Shown here: positions 1 to 10,022 of the stretch, one piece after another
Layout: every line of letters begins with the position of its first letter
Numbering within the stretch: position 1 is the first letter of the stretch
Assembly: GCA_047495785.1 (NCBI GenBank)
Contig: JBLDXI010000007.1
Coordinates: forward strand, 1,302,001 to 1,366,000
Direction: 5' to 3'
Origin: Lepidodermella squamata
Lineage: Eukaryota > Gastrotricha
Length of the DNA: 64,000 bases
The notes under the pieces: generated by a model
Database searches by the model: none
Seen by the model: the letters and a program-made list of their open reading frames with translations, nothing else
Told to the model about the DNA's origin: nothing
Position numbers and translations under genes: made by a program

Positions 1-40
1 TATTATCAATTGAATATTGCGAATTTCCGTCGAATTTTCA

Positions 41-1502
41 ATGGAGATCACTTTTGATATTGGCGACCTGGGCCTCGGTGCTCTCGCTGACGGCTCCGTG
101 GAAGTGAAAGAGCGCGAAGAATCCGATCCAATTCGACTTCTCGAACGAGAACTTGATGCTGATATCGAAGAAGAAGAATCCGATGAAGAGGGTGATACGT
201 CGGAGTTCATTCAAGAAGTCGAAAATTTCGTGGCTGGTTTTGAAGCAAACGGCACAGCTCAGAAAACCAAGCAGCACTGGAGCCGATTTGTCGCATTTGT
301 CGAGCAGCGATTCCACATTTCGGAGCAACTATTAGTTGAACTTACGGTCAAGGATATGGATCTCTATGTCGCTCTTTTTCTCAAGCAGTTGACGAAGACT
401 GATGGTAGCGCGATGGAGCCGACGACGATTCGAGGCATTTATTCCTCCATCATTCGCCATCTCCGCGATGTGACGAAGAACGAAATCAACTTCACCATGG
501 CGAGAGTCGATTTCTTCTATAGCATGAAAATGCTGAAATCCAAGTTTGTCGAATCTAAGCGTGCTGGAAAGGGAAATAAAGCCCGAGCATCTGAATGCCT
601 AGAACGAGAAGATATTGATAAAATGCGTGAGGCGAAAACGCTGATTGATGACACGCCAATCGGTTTGATCACGATGCTGTGGCTGGTTTTCACCGTGTAT
701 TTCGGTCTTCGTGGCCGTGATGAACATCTACAAATGAAGTAGGTTGTTGGATTGCCATTGAAAAATTGTTAAATTGGCCGTTTTCAGGTTTGGTGATGTC
801 CAGCTAAAAACCGAATCTGGAGGTCGCAGGTATCTCGAATTCAACGAGCGACAGACTAAAACCAGGAATGGCGAATCAACCCACTCAAAACTGGCACCAC
901 GAGCATACGAGAACGGTGGCTTTTTCTGCCCGGTTCGATTGTTCCTTATTTTTTGTGCAAAACGACCGGGAAAGTTTTCGCGCCCGAGTGACCCAATGTA
1001 TGTTGGTTGCCTGACCCGATTTCGACCCGACGGCCTCTTCTACAAATGCCAAAATTTGGGCAAGAACCCCCTTGGATCGCTCCTCAAGGACGCCGCTGTC
1101 GGTGCTGGTATTACCAAACGAATCACGAACCACTCGGCTCGAAAGTTTCTCGTCTCAACCCTCTCTGAACTCGGTGTCGATTCTCGAAAGATCATCCAGA
1201 TTACTGGTCATGCATCGGTCGATTCTCTGAACAGTTACCACAAACTCAACACCTCTGAACGACGAAGTATCAGCGACAAACTGGCTGTCGGTTTCGGTGA
1301 TGGACAATCAGCTGCAGTTTCGGGTGTGTCTGCACAAGAGATCAAGCCAACCGAAGGATTGGTGGTGGCCGAGTCGCATTTCTCGCAAACGCTGCTGCTT
1401 CGAAACGTCGAAAATGACCCGCGCGATGAGCCACCCGTAAAGCAAGCTAAACCCATGCCGATCTTCAATTTCTCGAATTGCTCCGTCGTTATTAACAATT
1501 AA
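41..1502 (+). CDS. Crypton-type tyrosine recombinase (DUF3504/KCTD1-like), two exons
   Basis: Exons 41..738 and 788..1502 join in phase (AA|G) into 470 codons; the intron has GTAGGT and TTTTCAG ends. The catalytic set of a tyrosine recombinase is visible: the first Arg in GLRGRDEH (about residue 224), HSAR (His348, Arg351), GHASVDS (His374) and Tyr383 in SYHKL. The N-terminal about 90 residues are acidic, followed by a core-binding-like helical region at about 70-200. The overall pattern is that of the DUF3504 domain found in Crypton elements and in the domesticated ZMYM and QRICH1 proteins. No reverse transcriptase is adjacent, so this is not a DIRS element as far as the window shows. All catalytic residues are intact, so it may be an active transposase or a domesticated protein. 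The ATG at 41 is the first in frame. AATAAA follows at 1540. The left side of any element lies outside the window. Confidence 0.82.
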
Positions 1503-2719
1503 TCCGGCCCAAACACTTGTTTTAAAGTTTAAACATTCTAATAAAGGTTATTCACTTGTTCACTCGTTTGGTCAGAGTCTGAAGGTTGTAGTAAAGGGAC
1601 TGGGAACGGAAATTGAAGTTGTGCAACATTATTTCAGGTGAGAGGTTTTCCCGAATTTTCGAGAGCATCAATTGATTTTCGAAAATAAAAAATCCACCCT
1701 AATCGTTTGAGCGGGCAGGAACAGCGGGCAGAAACATCGGGCAGAATCACTTTTTCCGTCTAGGCAAAAAATAACCAACTGGGCAGGAACACTACTTCTG
1801 AATCGTATTTTAGCCTCAATCATAGGAGAAACACTTTTCCTATATCGTTGACTCATGCCCGCATTGTTATAACAATGAAAAAAAGCCATAACCGTATTAG
1901 GCAATTCAAAGGTTATTTCCAACTGAACTGCTGTCCTAACGCTTTTTGCTGTTAATTAAGCCAATTTCTTGTATTTTTAATACGATTTTACGCTCTCAAA
2001 GCCAGGTTGGTTGAACCAATTCTTTACGTAGACCTGGTGTTGCAGAGCTATGCAAAGTCTCGCCGACCTGCATCATCGACTCAGACATGTCTAAGATTTT
2101 CAGTTTAAGACGCGTCATGCGCCTCGACTACTGCGAAAGAGTTATTTTCGCTTCTCTTCCCGGAATGCTGAAAGATATTATGTCACTCTTTCTTACTCTA
2201 AACTTGATAGAACTAATCAAGACCGAACTCAAGATCTTACCCCTAATTTTGATGAGTCTGGGGCGAACACAGTGAACACAGAGTCTGTGTTGAAGGCATG
2301 CAAAATAATGAAATTTTTCAATGCACCTGAATTAGCGAAACTACGCATCAAAAACGATATTTACAGAGAATTTCAAGAAACTTGAGAATACTATTTTGAA
2401 GAATCCCCTTGAAATTCCTTAGCGCAGCCACTTTTGCCCGAAGCAGAGAAAAATTTCCCGTCGGTTGAACTCAGCGACGTGGTGAGAAGAAACATTTTGA
2501 CAACATTTTATTTCCTTAAAAAAATAGGCTACGTTACATTTTCGCAGTCTCGGTGAAAATTAGCTTTGCTTGTCAGGATTTCAGACATCAGACATGCTCG
2601 AAATTCGATGATTCCATGATATAGCCGATACGTTGCCTGGATGATCATCTGCTTCATTCAACTTTCAACTCTCTTCACCTTTCTTGAATTTGTTAGCATT
2701 TGGTCATGGTAGAGAGAAT
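1503..2719. other. intergenic, no gene seen
   Basis: It holds the polyadenylation signal of the recombinase gene (AATAAA at 1540-1545). A short stretch at 1709-1790 repeats the word GGGCAG several times. Small ORFs here show no family pattern or codon structure. Nothing else is recognised. Confidence 0.6.
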
Positions 2720-5131
2720 TCACGGGATTTGTCTTGAAAATAAGCACTTCACGAATGGGTAACAGGTAGTCAAGCTTAAACCCAGGGAATAGATCAGAAC
2801 TGATACAGCAACAATAACTTGTCTGAGCACTCCAGGTGTTACGATGGAAACAGCGCCGAAAGCACATCCGTAGAGAGAAGCTGCAAAAACAATAGCTCCT
2901 TGAAAATAACGCAATTCGTGCATAGATTTTGCTCGATTGTTGTGGCGCAGTTTCAATACACATACGATGCCTAGGATCAACGGAATAGCATTCAAGCCGA
3001 ATAAAGCAGCCGCCCACAGTTCACCCTCATAGCCGCTAGCCCCGCTTTCGCAGATTGTGACTACGTACGTCGAGTAAGTATCACTCAATTCATCGTATAC
3101 CTGGCTGCCAATTTGGACCTCGACAGCTTTTAAGGGGTCAGATATCAACCACGCCATTAAGATGCTCAAATTTACAACCAGGAAGCATATTGAAGGTATA
3201 AGTACCTCACGGTTGTTAGTTTGGATTAGATGACGAGCAATAGGCATCACATTTGATACTGACGAATATCTCTTAGAAGTAGCTGAAGCTTTCGGGGTTA
3301 CAACTGAAACACTTCCGACTGGATTTTTAGCCATGGTTTGTAGTTGTTGAGCCAATCCTTGTGACGATCCACGTTGAAACGAACTGACGCTGTGATTGCC
3401 TAGCAAAGACCTCTTGTGAAGATTCCAATAAACACGAAAAAGGACCATGCTCATGCATCCATGGAGTAGTGATATTCCAATAACAAGCGTAACAGCTCTG
3501 GTGACGCAAGATCCGTCAGGAGAAGCGAGATTATTCGGAAAAATAAACGCAAAAGCCGCCCCGTTCAAAACTACGGCTGAGATCAGAACAGTCAAACTGA
3601 CGGCTGCGATTGGTTTTTCACGGTCATTAGTATCTTTTATAGAGATTTTAAAGATGATGGATACCTGAAATATTGTGATTACAATTGTCAATCCTGATAC
3701 TACGCCGAAAACTTGCCACGATACATCAATGTAGAACGTTTGTTTCAACGCATTATCCCGTGGGAAATTCCACGGATATCTATTTTCGATGGGTCTAATT
3801 TCCTAAGAGTCTGCCTGGTCCGCAGAAGCATTTTCGCGGCAGGAAACTTTGCCAAGTAGTTGGAAACCAGCTTCGGGAGACCAGGAAGCGATTATCTGGG
3901 GCTCACCGTCATATTCCAGTCGCTTTGAATAGCGGAAACGACCATGTCGAAGGTTCCAGAAGTCGATATCAGCCGCACTTTTATTCGTTGCCATCATCAC
4001 CTCCCGAGGGAACTGCCGATAGTCTCGCAGAGAAAGATTTTGCTTCGCCAACAATTTCTCTGCTCCATCGAGAATCAAAGCTCCCTGGAGAGCTCTATCG
4101 TAGCACATATGACGAAAGTCGTAGTCAGGGGATCGGAAGCCATTGGTATATTTGTCAAACAGAGCTTCAAACTCTCGAACAGTGTGGCCCAAAATCGTTC
4201 GGTCGGTGCTGTTTTCACGCCCTGTGGCTTCATTTGCTATCCCTATGTATAAAGCTCGCCTGGATTGTTCGAAAACCATTTCTTTCGTACAACCAGCAGG
4301 TAATGCTTCCGCCACAATGGTATCGGGCTGCACGTAAGAAGTATACTGAAATAGAAAGAAGTACTTGGGACCCCTGATCCCAGCCCGGTAGGTTTGACAA
4401 AGGAATCTGAGCCCTGAGCCTCCTTCGGCAGCTTCGTGGGTGAAAATTCTGACGTCCAGCTTTTTTATTTGAGCCATAACTTCGTCGTTGAAATCAGGAC
4501 TGGCCTCGAACGAAACAACTTCAAAACCTTCATTCGTTGCAATTCTGTGGAATATCAGGGCAGTGTCGTAGTTGTGAGGATTGCCATTGAGGTTCATAGT
4601 CACAGCGATTCTACGCCAATGGGTCATTTTCTTGATAAAATGCATTCTCGCATACAGTGACAACTCTGCAGAGCATCTGGGCCTATACATGTTCGGATAC
4701 AGCGAACGCTTAGCCACAAGAAAGGGTGCAGTACACGATGCAACAAGGCCTACCATGTTGAAGTGTTGCGGCATCGTTCCCCAGCTTTTGCACCCGCCGG
4801 CGAAGAGTGGGCCCAGATGTAATGGAGCCGCAAGCAAACTTTGATCTGAAACTTCTTCCATTCGTCGGATAAATTCTATAGCAGCTTTCGGAACGAAAGT
4901 GCCACCCGGACCTTCATTAGCAAAGTCGAGCTCGAGTCTGTAGTCGGGTAGCAGGTCCGTTCTGTTGTTGATTATTTCGATTGTCATCTCTTGAGCGGCC
5001 TTGCACAGCATGTTGTCCCGAGGCTCGAAACCGGTGAAAGCGTTTATGGAAAGCATGGACATGCGGTAAGGCTTCACAACCGACTGAGCTTCAGTAAGTT
5101 TTAGATTAATTAGAAAAAGAAGTTGCAGCAT
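2720..5131 (-). CDS. GABA-B-like class C G-protein-coupled receptor
   Basis: Two same-frame blocks, 5131..3848 (428 codons) and 3802..2720 (360 codons plus stop), are separated by 45 nt containing a TAG. The first block has a signal peptide (MLQLLFLINL...) and a periplasmic-binding-like (ANF receptor) ectodomain with the LYIGIANEATGREN motif. The second has seven hydrophobic segments. The junction before TM1 (PRDNALKQT) and WLISDPLKAVE after TM4 are typical of metabotropic GABA receptors. Intracellular loop 2 is much longer than usual (about 60 Ser-rich residues), and the C-terminal tail after TM7 is only a few residues, so there is no coiled coil. I place a 45-nt in-frame intron at 3803..3847 (GTTTCC...CTTAG); its donor is weak. 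The alternative is a stop codon that disables or shortens the gene. The ATG at 5131 is preferred because it starts the signal peptide. Confidence 0.78.
3803..3847 (-). other. putative 45-nt intron carrying an in-frame stop
   Basis: Read on the minus strand it runs GTTTCC...GACTCTTAG, is a multiple of three, and ends in the only stop codon that separates the two halves of the receptor. Removing it leaves QLLGK joined to EIRPIENRYPWNFPRD, which fits the linker before TM1 of GABA-B receptors. Its length is close to other introns here (44-56 nt). Confidence 0.55.
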
Positions 5132-5466
5132 CCTATGTCGATTAAAGTCTAGTGTGGATCTCTCTTTCAAAAGCTCTTGTGAAAATTATGATATGTGAAA
5201 ATGAATTGATTTGTTTAAGGACGAAAATCGATACCTTGCAGATTTTGAAAACTATTTCTGCGCACTATCATTCGCAATATGAAACTCTAATGTGGCTTTT
5301 TTACATTTTGTGCGGGAGAAATAGGTGGTTTGAACCTTTGCCAGACATCTCATTGGACTGCCTTCCGTCTTAGAGATGCTCTCGATGAACTATCATCAGA
5401 CCTATGCGACTTCCGGTGAGGAAAACTACGCAAATTCTCATCATTCGAACCGAAGGATTTTTTACT

Positions 5467-6820
5467 TTAGAAATTTGATTGACAAAGGGCTCCTTCTGTT
5501 TGAATATTACAAGGCAACTGGTCGAATATAGATTTGGTCACAGATCGAAGGCATGTTTCGCCAAGGTAAGAACTGGATGCACAGCCGATGTTGCTAGGGA
5601 ATGAAACTAGATTTCGAGTTTCGTGGAAGATCCAAGTAACTAAACTGAGGTCAGCTTTAGTTCCGGATAGAACCCATCGATAATCTTCGAAGTTGCCAGT
5701 ATAGGATTTGGCTCCGAGCCAGTAACCACCGACTCTTTCGCAGGATTGCCAATCCCCAGGGTCGTGATACCAAAGATCGAGTGATGACTGGACAACATCT
5801 ATCAGTCGAAAATTATTCAGAATTTGGAAAAGAAAATCCACCTTAAATAATTACCGGAGCTTGAAAAGGCGTAAATTATCTCGAGAAATGAATTGAACTC
5901 AGCCAATCTTCCGCCTTTTGCCGAGCAATTATTCTGAGCTTCCCTCCAATTCATCCATCCAAGCACCGTAAAGTATCTAAGCCCCGGAACTAGTGGCAAA
6001 AAATTAGGATTTTACGGGGAAAATCTGTACGCAAACCTGGTGGAAATCGGCTCGTAGTACCTAAATATTTTTAAGATGTTTATAATATTATTTCCCCCGG
6101 AAATTAATGTTTACCCAACGGATTTGAAGTAGTAAAAGAAGTGGTACACGATAAAGATTCACATATAACACCGTCGAGCTTAGCGTTGCAGTTGACAACG
6201 TTCCATAACTTTGTCTGGCTGTTGATTTTCACGCAAACAGTTCCGAACGGATCGAAAGCTCCAGCACATTCGAGAGCTGGCGAGCTGATAACATCGTTGG
6301 TTTGATTAAGGTATAAAAACGCGAGTTCAGAGCCGTCGTCGTGCCGGAAGGTAACATTAACCACACTGGCTGTTCCACTTATCCAATAGCCGCCGCACGA
6401 CGACGAAGGGTCACTCCAAGTCTGACCTAGAAAAACAATAAATTATTGCTCATAAAGTAGGTCAAATGATTAATCACGAATTAACGGCGCGACAAGGATT
6501 AAATCGTCGGTATTGATAAATCTGGCTAGACGTCCTCTCCGATCCTGGCATTTTTGGTCAGCTTCAGCTCTTGTAATTCGACTTTTGAACTGAATCCTAA
6601 AATACCGATTACATGAATCGTTCGTTCTTTCGAAAATTTCTAAAAAATTACAAAATTATCGGTAAATTCCCTAATAGAAGTTTCTGTTTGATTACAAACC
6701 ATCCGGAATTAAGGTGTCGGAGGTTGGCTGCAGCTTGAGAACTGTTACAACTGTTACAATTGTCGGGATAACCAGTGGGAATAACGGCCACAATGGCCCG
6801 GCTAGCAAGACGGGCAACAT
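5467..6820 (-). CDS. secreted protein with two C-type lectin domains
   Basis: Five exons join in phase: 6820..6696, 6596..6478, 6426..6115, 5989..5855 and 5798..5467, giving 340 codons. A hydrophobic N-terminus (MLPVLLAGPLWPLFPLVI) acts as signal peptide or anchor. Two tandem CTLD units follow. Each begins with an EA-x-C-x-x-x-x-GRLA helix (RAEADQKCQDRRGRLA and REAQNNCSAKGGRLA), continues with a YWxxG strand (GGYWISG, GGYWLGA) and ends with paired cysteines (CNAKLDGVICES, CNIQTEGALCQ). EPN or QPD and WND calcium/sugar motifs are not obvious, so carbohydrate binding is uncertain. Such proteins are common in invertebrate secreted immune and matrix repertoires. The role is inferred from the fold only. 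Confidence 0.75.
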
Positions 6821-7193
6821 CGCACTGGTTCGCGCATTTATTTTATTGATGATGAATGATGACGAGTTGGAACTCTCATAAACATCATTTTATAAAAGCC
6901 ATCATAAAGCTTTTTCCTATAGCGTGTTTGCTCAGTCGCTCCTTAATAGATGGGATGGATGCTACCACTTCAGCCCTATCTCACTTCAAGAAAACAACAA
7001 TTGGTGTACCCGTTGAAAGCGTGAATTGCGGTCATTTTATTCTGGGATAGCCATATAATATTTCAAGAGAGAGATACCGATTTATTGGTGGTCTGCGTTA
7101 CATAATTCTTAGTAACATTGCCTTTAAGACACAGAGATATGAATTAATTAACTTCAGTATAGGTGATATTTCTTAATAATAAGTATTGGTTAT
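6821..7193. other. intergenic, nothing recognised
   Basis: Contains short ORFs without family pattern. It separates the lectin gene from the small RT-like fragment. Confidence 0.5.
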
Positions 7194-7415
7194 TTATCGT
7201 TGGTTGGAATATAGATGGTGGTGAAGAATTCGAATACTGTCTTTGAGGGCCTGTGAAGCGATATCGATGGCTGTGCCGGCGTTGATTCCATAATCGCGCA
7301 GAAGTTTTACGGCTTCTGTTGTCAGGGATCCGCGGGCACCAATGTATAGTCCATGTACTTCTAAATGTAAATTCTCAATAAAGGACGGTAGGTTAAAACG
7401 GGTTAAATGTAGCAT
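7194..7415 (-). pseudogene. possible reverse-transcriptase C-terminal remnant
   Basis: A 73-codon ORF contains EVHGLYIGARGSLTTEAVKLL, which resembles the segment (IVxGARGxxxxxxxxxLxxLGI) seen downstream of the RT domain in some animal non-LTR elements. No RT core motif (YxDD) is nearby and the flanks are very AT-rich, so if this assignment is right it is only a 3' relic. It could instead be a chance ORF. Confidence 0.3.
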
Positions 7416-7748
7416 TTTTATTTATAATCATTATAAATTAGTGATAGTATAAATAATAATAGTAATAAGTATTATTTATAATTTATTAATTTTATTTATT
7501 TATAGTGGAATCAAATCAATTAATATATTAATATATTATATATTAATTTTTATATTTTTATTATTATAATATATTAATCAATTAATAAATAAGCGGATCA
7601 TCTAAATTTGCTTTGAAAATTATTATATTCTTTCTAAATCGTTTTTAACTTCAACAACGTCGGCGATGAAGTGTTCAAGAGAAATCCTTATTGGGTTTTT
7701 TTGCGTTTGATTTATAAATTTGGTTCCACTACAAAATGCTAAAATTAA
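7416..7748. other. AT-rich intergenic tract
   Basis: From about 7430 to 7600 the sequence is almost pure A/T with repeated ATTAATATATTA words. No gene or RNA is seen. It lies just downstream of the small secreted gene that ends at 7749. Confidence 0.6.
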
Positions 7749-8207
7749 TTAACCTTTTGGTCTATTTTGTCTACGTTTTTTTCGCCTATTGCCCAAAAGG
7801 GTTTTTTTGCCGTAGAGTAAAGCTCGCATATCGGCGATTTCCATAACGATAAGATAGGGTCTATCGTAATCCACCGCATAGCCATTGATATTAATATGTT
7901 GCTGTTCTAGGAAGTAGTAATTCTCGTAAATCATCACGTGCCACATTGTGTCAGGATATTTCTTCTTGAAAATGTCGGCCAAATTTCTAGCCATTGGGTT
8001 GCCTCGCGGCCCGTAATCGCCGGTTGATGCGGTGTACGCTGAATAATAGGCATTTTTCGCTTCTCGAACCATCAAATCATCCATGTTATCGTCCACCTCA
8101 ACGATTCGAACGTCCTCCGAAAAAGCGCCGTACTGGTAAGGTTGGCAACTAATTGAAGCTGTAGAAATAACCGTTAGCAAACTGACGATTAGTAAGTATT
8201 TAGTCAT
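7749..8207 (-). CDS. secreted dynein light chain (LC8)-like protein, copy 1
   Basis: Single-exon 152-residue ORF; the ATG at 8207 starts a clear signal peptide (MTKYLLIVSLLTVISTASISC). The mature part follows the LC8/DYNLL pattern: an amphipathic helix (MVREAKNAYYSAY), a helix with MARNLADIFKKKYPDT, the strand MWHVMIYENYYF (compare FDKKYNPTWHCIVG in LC8), an insertion of about 15 residues, and strands PYLIVMEIADMRALLYG. It ends in a strongly basic tail (NRRKKRRQNR). LC8 proteins are normally cytosolic dynein and hub subunits without a signal peptide, so a secreted version is unusual. Its relative lies 1 kb downstream on the same strand (9225..9641). The assignment rests on pattern matching by eye. 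Confidence 0.55.
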   Translation of the reverse strand: MTKYLLIVSLLTVISTASISCQPYQYGAFSEDVRIVEVDDNMDDLMVREAKNAYYSAYTASTGDYGPRGNPMARNLADIFKKKYPDTMWHVMIYENYYFLEQQHININGYAVDYDRPYLIVMEIADMRALLYGKKTLLGNRRKKRRQNRPKG

Positions 8208-9224
8208 TGCAGACAAATATCGAATGCTTAGTATGGCGTATGTTTCTTTGACTCACAATAAGAATCGGAATTTCCGAAGAAATTATGCACTATTGCATCA
8301 TGCGCGAAATTGCATCGGCAAATGAAGATGTTGGCACGAGGAGCGAAGTTAGGATGACTAATAAAACGCGCACGTGTGTGAAAATGAAAAATATTACAGG
8401 ATGAATAAGTGCGCATGCGTGTTGTTTTGAGATAATGAAACATATTATTACGGCGCGATTTTGAAGATGAATATACTCCCGAATTGGCCCAATTCATGAC
8501 AACTGTTCGTAATTTCTGATTCATATTTATTATCGAAAACTCATAAAAGGTACATGCTTGATTTTTGTCGAATAACGGATTCCCATTATGAATAAAATAA
8601 ATATTATTATTATAATTATTCGGCGGTAATAAAAATTCCATTGGCAATTGAAACTAATCCTGTTTTGCGCGCACTAAAGTGAAATCTACTGGAACCAAAA
8701 TTAGACGCGCAGTGAAAAATGTAAAAAAAACCCCGACAGTACCTAGAAGATTCGTGGATAAATTGAATATTCGAAAACCTGAAATTTCCGATCATTAAGT
8801 TTTATTCCAGTTCTCCCTTGGTTGCGGTATATCGTTAGCGACGTTGAATAACTCGGATTTAGACTTTTTTACTTCCATTTCAAGTTGATAGGTGACAGTG
8901 ACAGGTAAAAAAGTCTTTTGTTTTTGCCTCTTCATTCACGTTAAAAAGCCGCCTTTTTACTTGTCACCCGCGCCCTTCAACCGGATATAAAAAGCCTAAA
9001 TCCGAGTTATACAACTAAGGATATTATTTTGAATTCTTTCCCATGCCATGTCCATTTATTTCCGAAAATTGTTGTACAAATTTAAGGTAAGGCGTTCGGT
9101 TAAAATAATTTATTCTCTCCTCTTCATCACTGGTAAAAAAAATGAGGAATAAAGATCAAGACACCGGTACGTAAAACAATGAAAGTCAATTCAACAAAAT
9201 AGTAAAATTTTGAAAGGCGCCGGG
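8208..9224. other. intergenic between the two LC8-like genes
   Basis: Holds a small inverted-repeat element (8845-9015, listed separately). The minus-strand ORF at 8228-8647 looks spurious (Asn/His-rich, no recognisable pattern). Nothing else is recognised. Confidence 0.5.
8845..9015. mobile_element. MITE-like inverted repeat, about 170 bp
   Basis: The left end TTGAATAACTCGGATTTAGA (from 8845) matches the reverse complement of the right end (TCTAAATCC... read as AAGCCTAAATCCGAGTTATACAA, ending 9015) over about 27 bp with few mismatches. The interior has no coding capacity. This is typical of a non-autonomous DNA transposon or a single hairpin. Confidence 0.55.
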
Positions 9225-9641
9225 TTAGGATTTCGCCACGTCTTGTCGGAAAACAAGCGCCATGTAATCGCCGATTAGCATAGAAATCATGTATGGGTTC
9301 CGATGCGAGTATGACGCGCCGTTCGGAATTTTGAACTCGTAGACAAACGCCTGCCAGTTGCCGCTCGGGAACATGCGTTGCAGATCAGTTGTTATTTGCC
9401 GCGCAATCGTATTGCCCTGCATTCCGAACTGAGCATAGGCGTTGGTGAAGGAATTCAACGCCGCAACTTCCATATCGCCCGGAAAATTCGCATCTGCGCT
9501 CCATTTGATCGCCTTTTGTGGTGATGCTGCTTCGGGTGCCTGCAGCTCAACATCATCCTGCTCGGGGATGGGCCCGCTTAGAACGAGTGAAGAAGAAATG
9601 ACCAAAACGGTCAAGGTTAAAACTAGCGTAAAAGCAGTCAT
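9225..9641 (-). CDS. secreted dynein light chain (LC8)-like protein, copy 2
   Basis: Single-exon, 138 residues, with signal peptide MTAFTLVLTLTVLVISSSLVLSG. After a short acidic/Ala-rich segment the LC8 pattern appears: MEVAALNSFTNAYAQFG, IARQITTDLQRMFPSGNW, QAFVYEFKI, and NPYMISMLIGDYMALVF. It shares the order and spacing of GN-x-x-AR, YP/FP-x-x-x-W, Y-E and the final L/I-x-D-x-x-AL-x strand with the upstream copy, so the two are diverged paralogues. A TATA-like TATTTAAG is at 9687-9694, about 46-53 bp upstream of the ATG. The family assignment is by eye; function outside the cell is unknown. Confidence 0.55.
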   Translation of the reverse strand: MTAFTLVLTLTVLVISSSLVLSGPIPEQDDVELQAPEAASPQKAIKWSADANFPGDMEVAALNSFTNAYAQFGMQGNTIARQITTDLQRMFPSGNWQAFVYEFKIPNGASYSHRNPYMISMLIGDYMALVFRQDVAKS

Positions 9642-10022
9642 TATTGTTTGTTTTTAATTTGCAAAGGAATGCCGGAAATGTGGCTTCTTAAATACTCGCA
9701 GACGTTAAATGTTGGGAAATTATTCATACTACACATGCTCGCACCACTGCAGACGGGTAGGTGTGGAGACGATTCATTGTTTTAGCGATAAGAAAGTGCG
9801 TCAATTTAGTTTTTTTTAATTAATTTGGTGCGCACTTGGCACAGATGAAGGCCGGAAGTTATTACCGATAAAATGTGTTTTCCTAAGAAAAGTTTTGTAC
9901 CATAGCAAAGGTCAGCCAAAAAATCCGTTAATAGCAGCTATTAATAAAAACGATTGCTGTTATAAGCATTTTTAAGGTGCATTTTTTTATTTTTATCGCT
10001 AAATTGAAAAAATAGACGTTTT
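9642..10022. other. intergenic, nothing beyond a TATA-like box
   Basis: Apart from the box at 9687-9694, no gene or repeat was recognised in this stretch. Confidence 0.5.
9687..9694 (-). promoter_or_regulatory. TATA-like box of the second LC8-like gene
   Basis: TATTTAAG on the minus strand, about 46-53 bp upstream of the start codon at 9641. Confidence 0.4.

Noticed and set aside
3803-3805. TAG in the receptor read as selenocysteine or programmed readthrough
   Set aside because: TAG is not the selenocysteine codon, and a plausible 45-nt intron explains it more simply.
8228-8647. 139-codon minus-strand ORF upstream of the LC8-like gene
   Set aside because: Asn/His/Tyr-rich composition follows AT-rich DNA; no signal, no family pattern, no splice-consistent partner.
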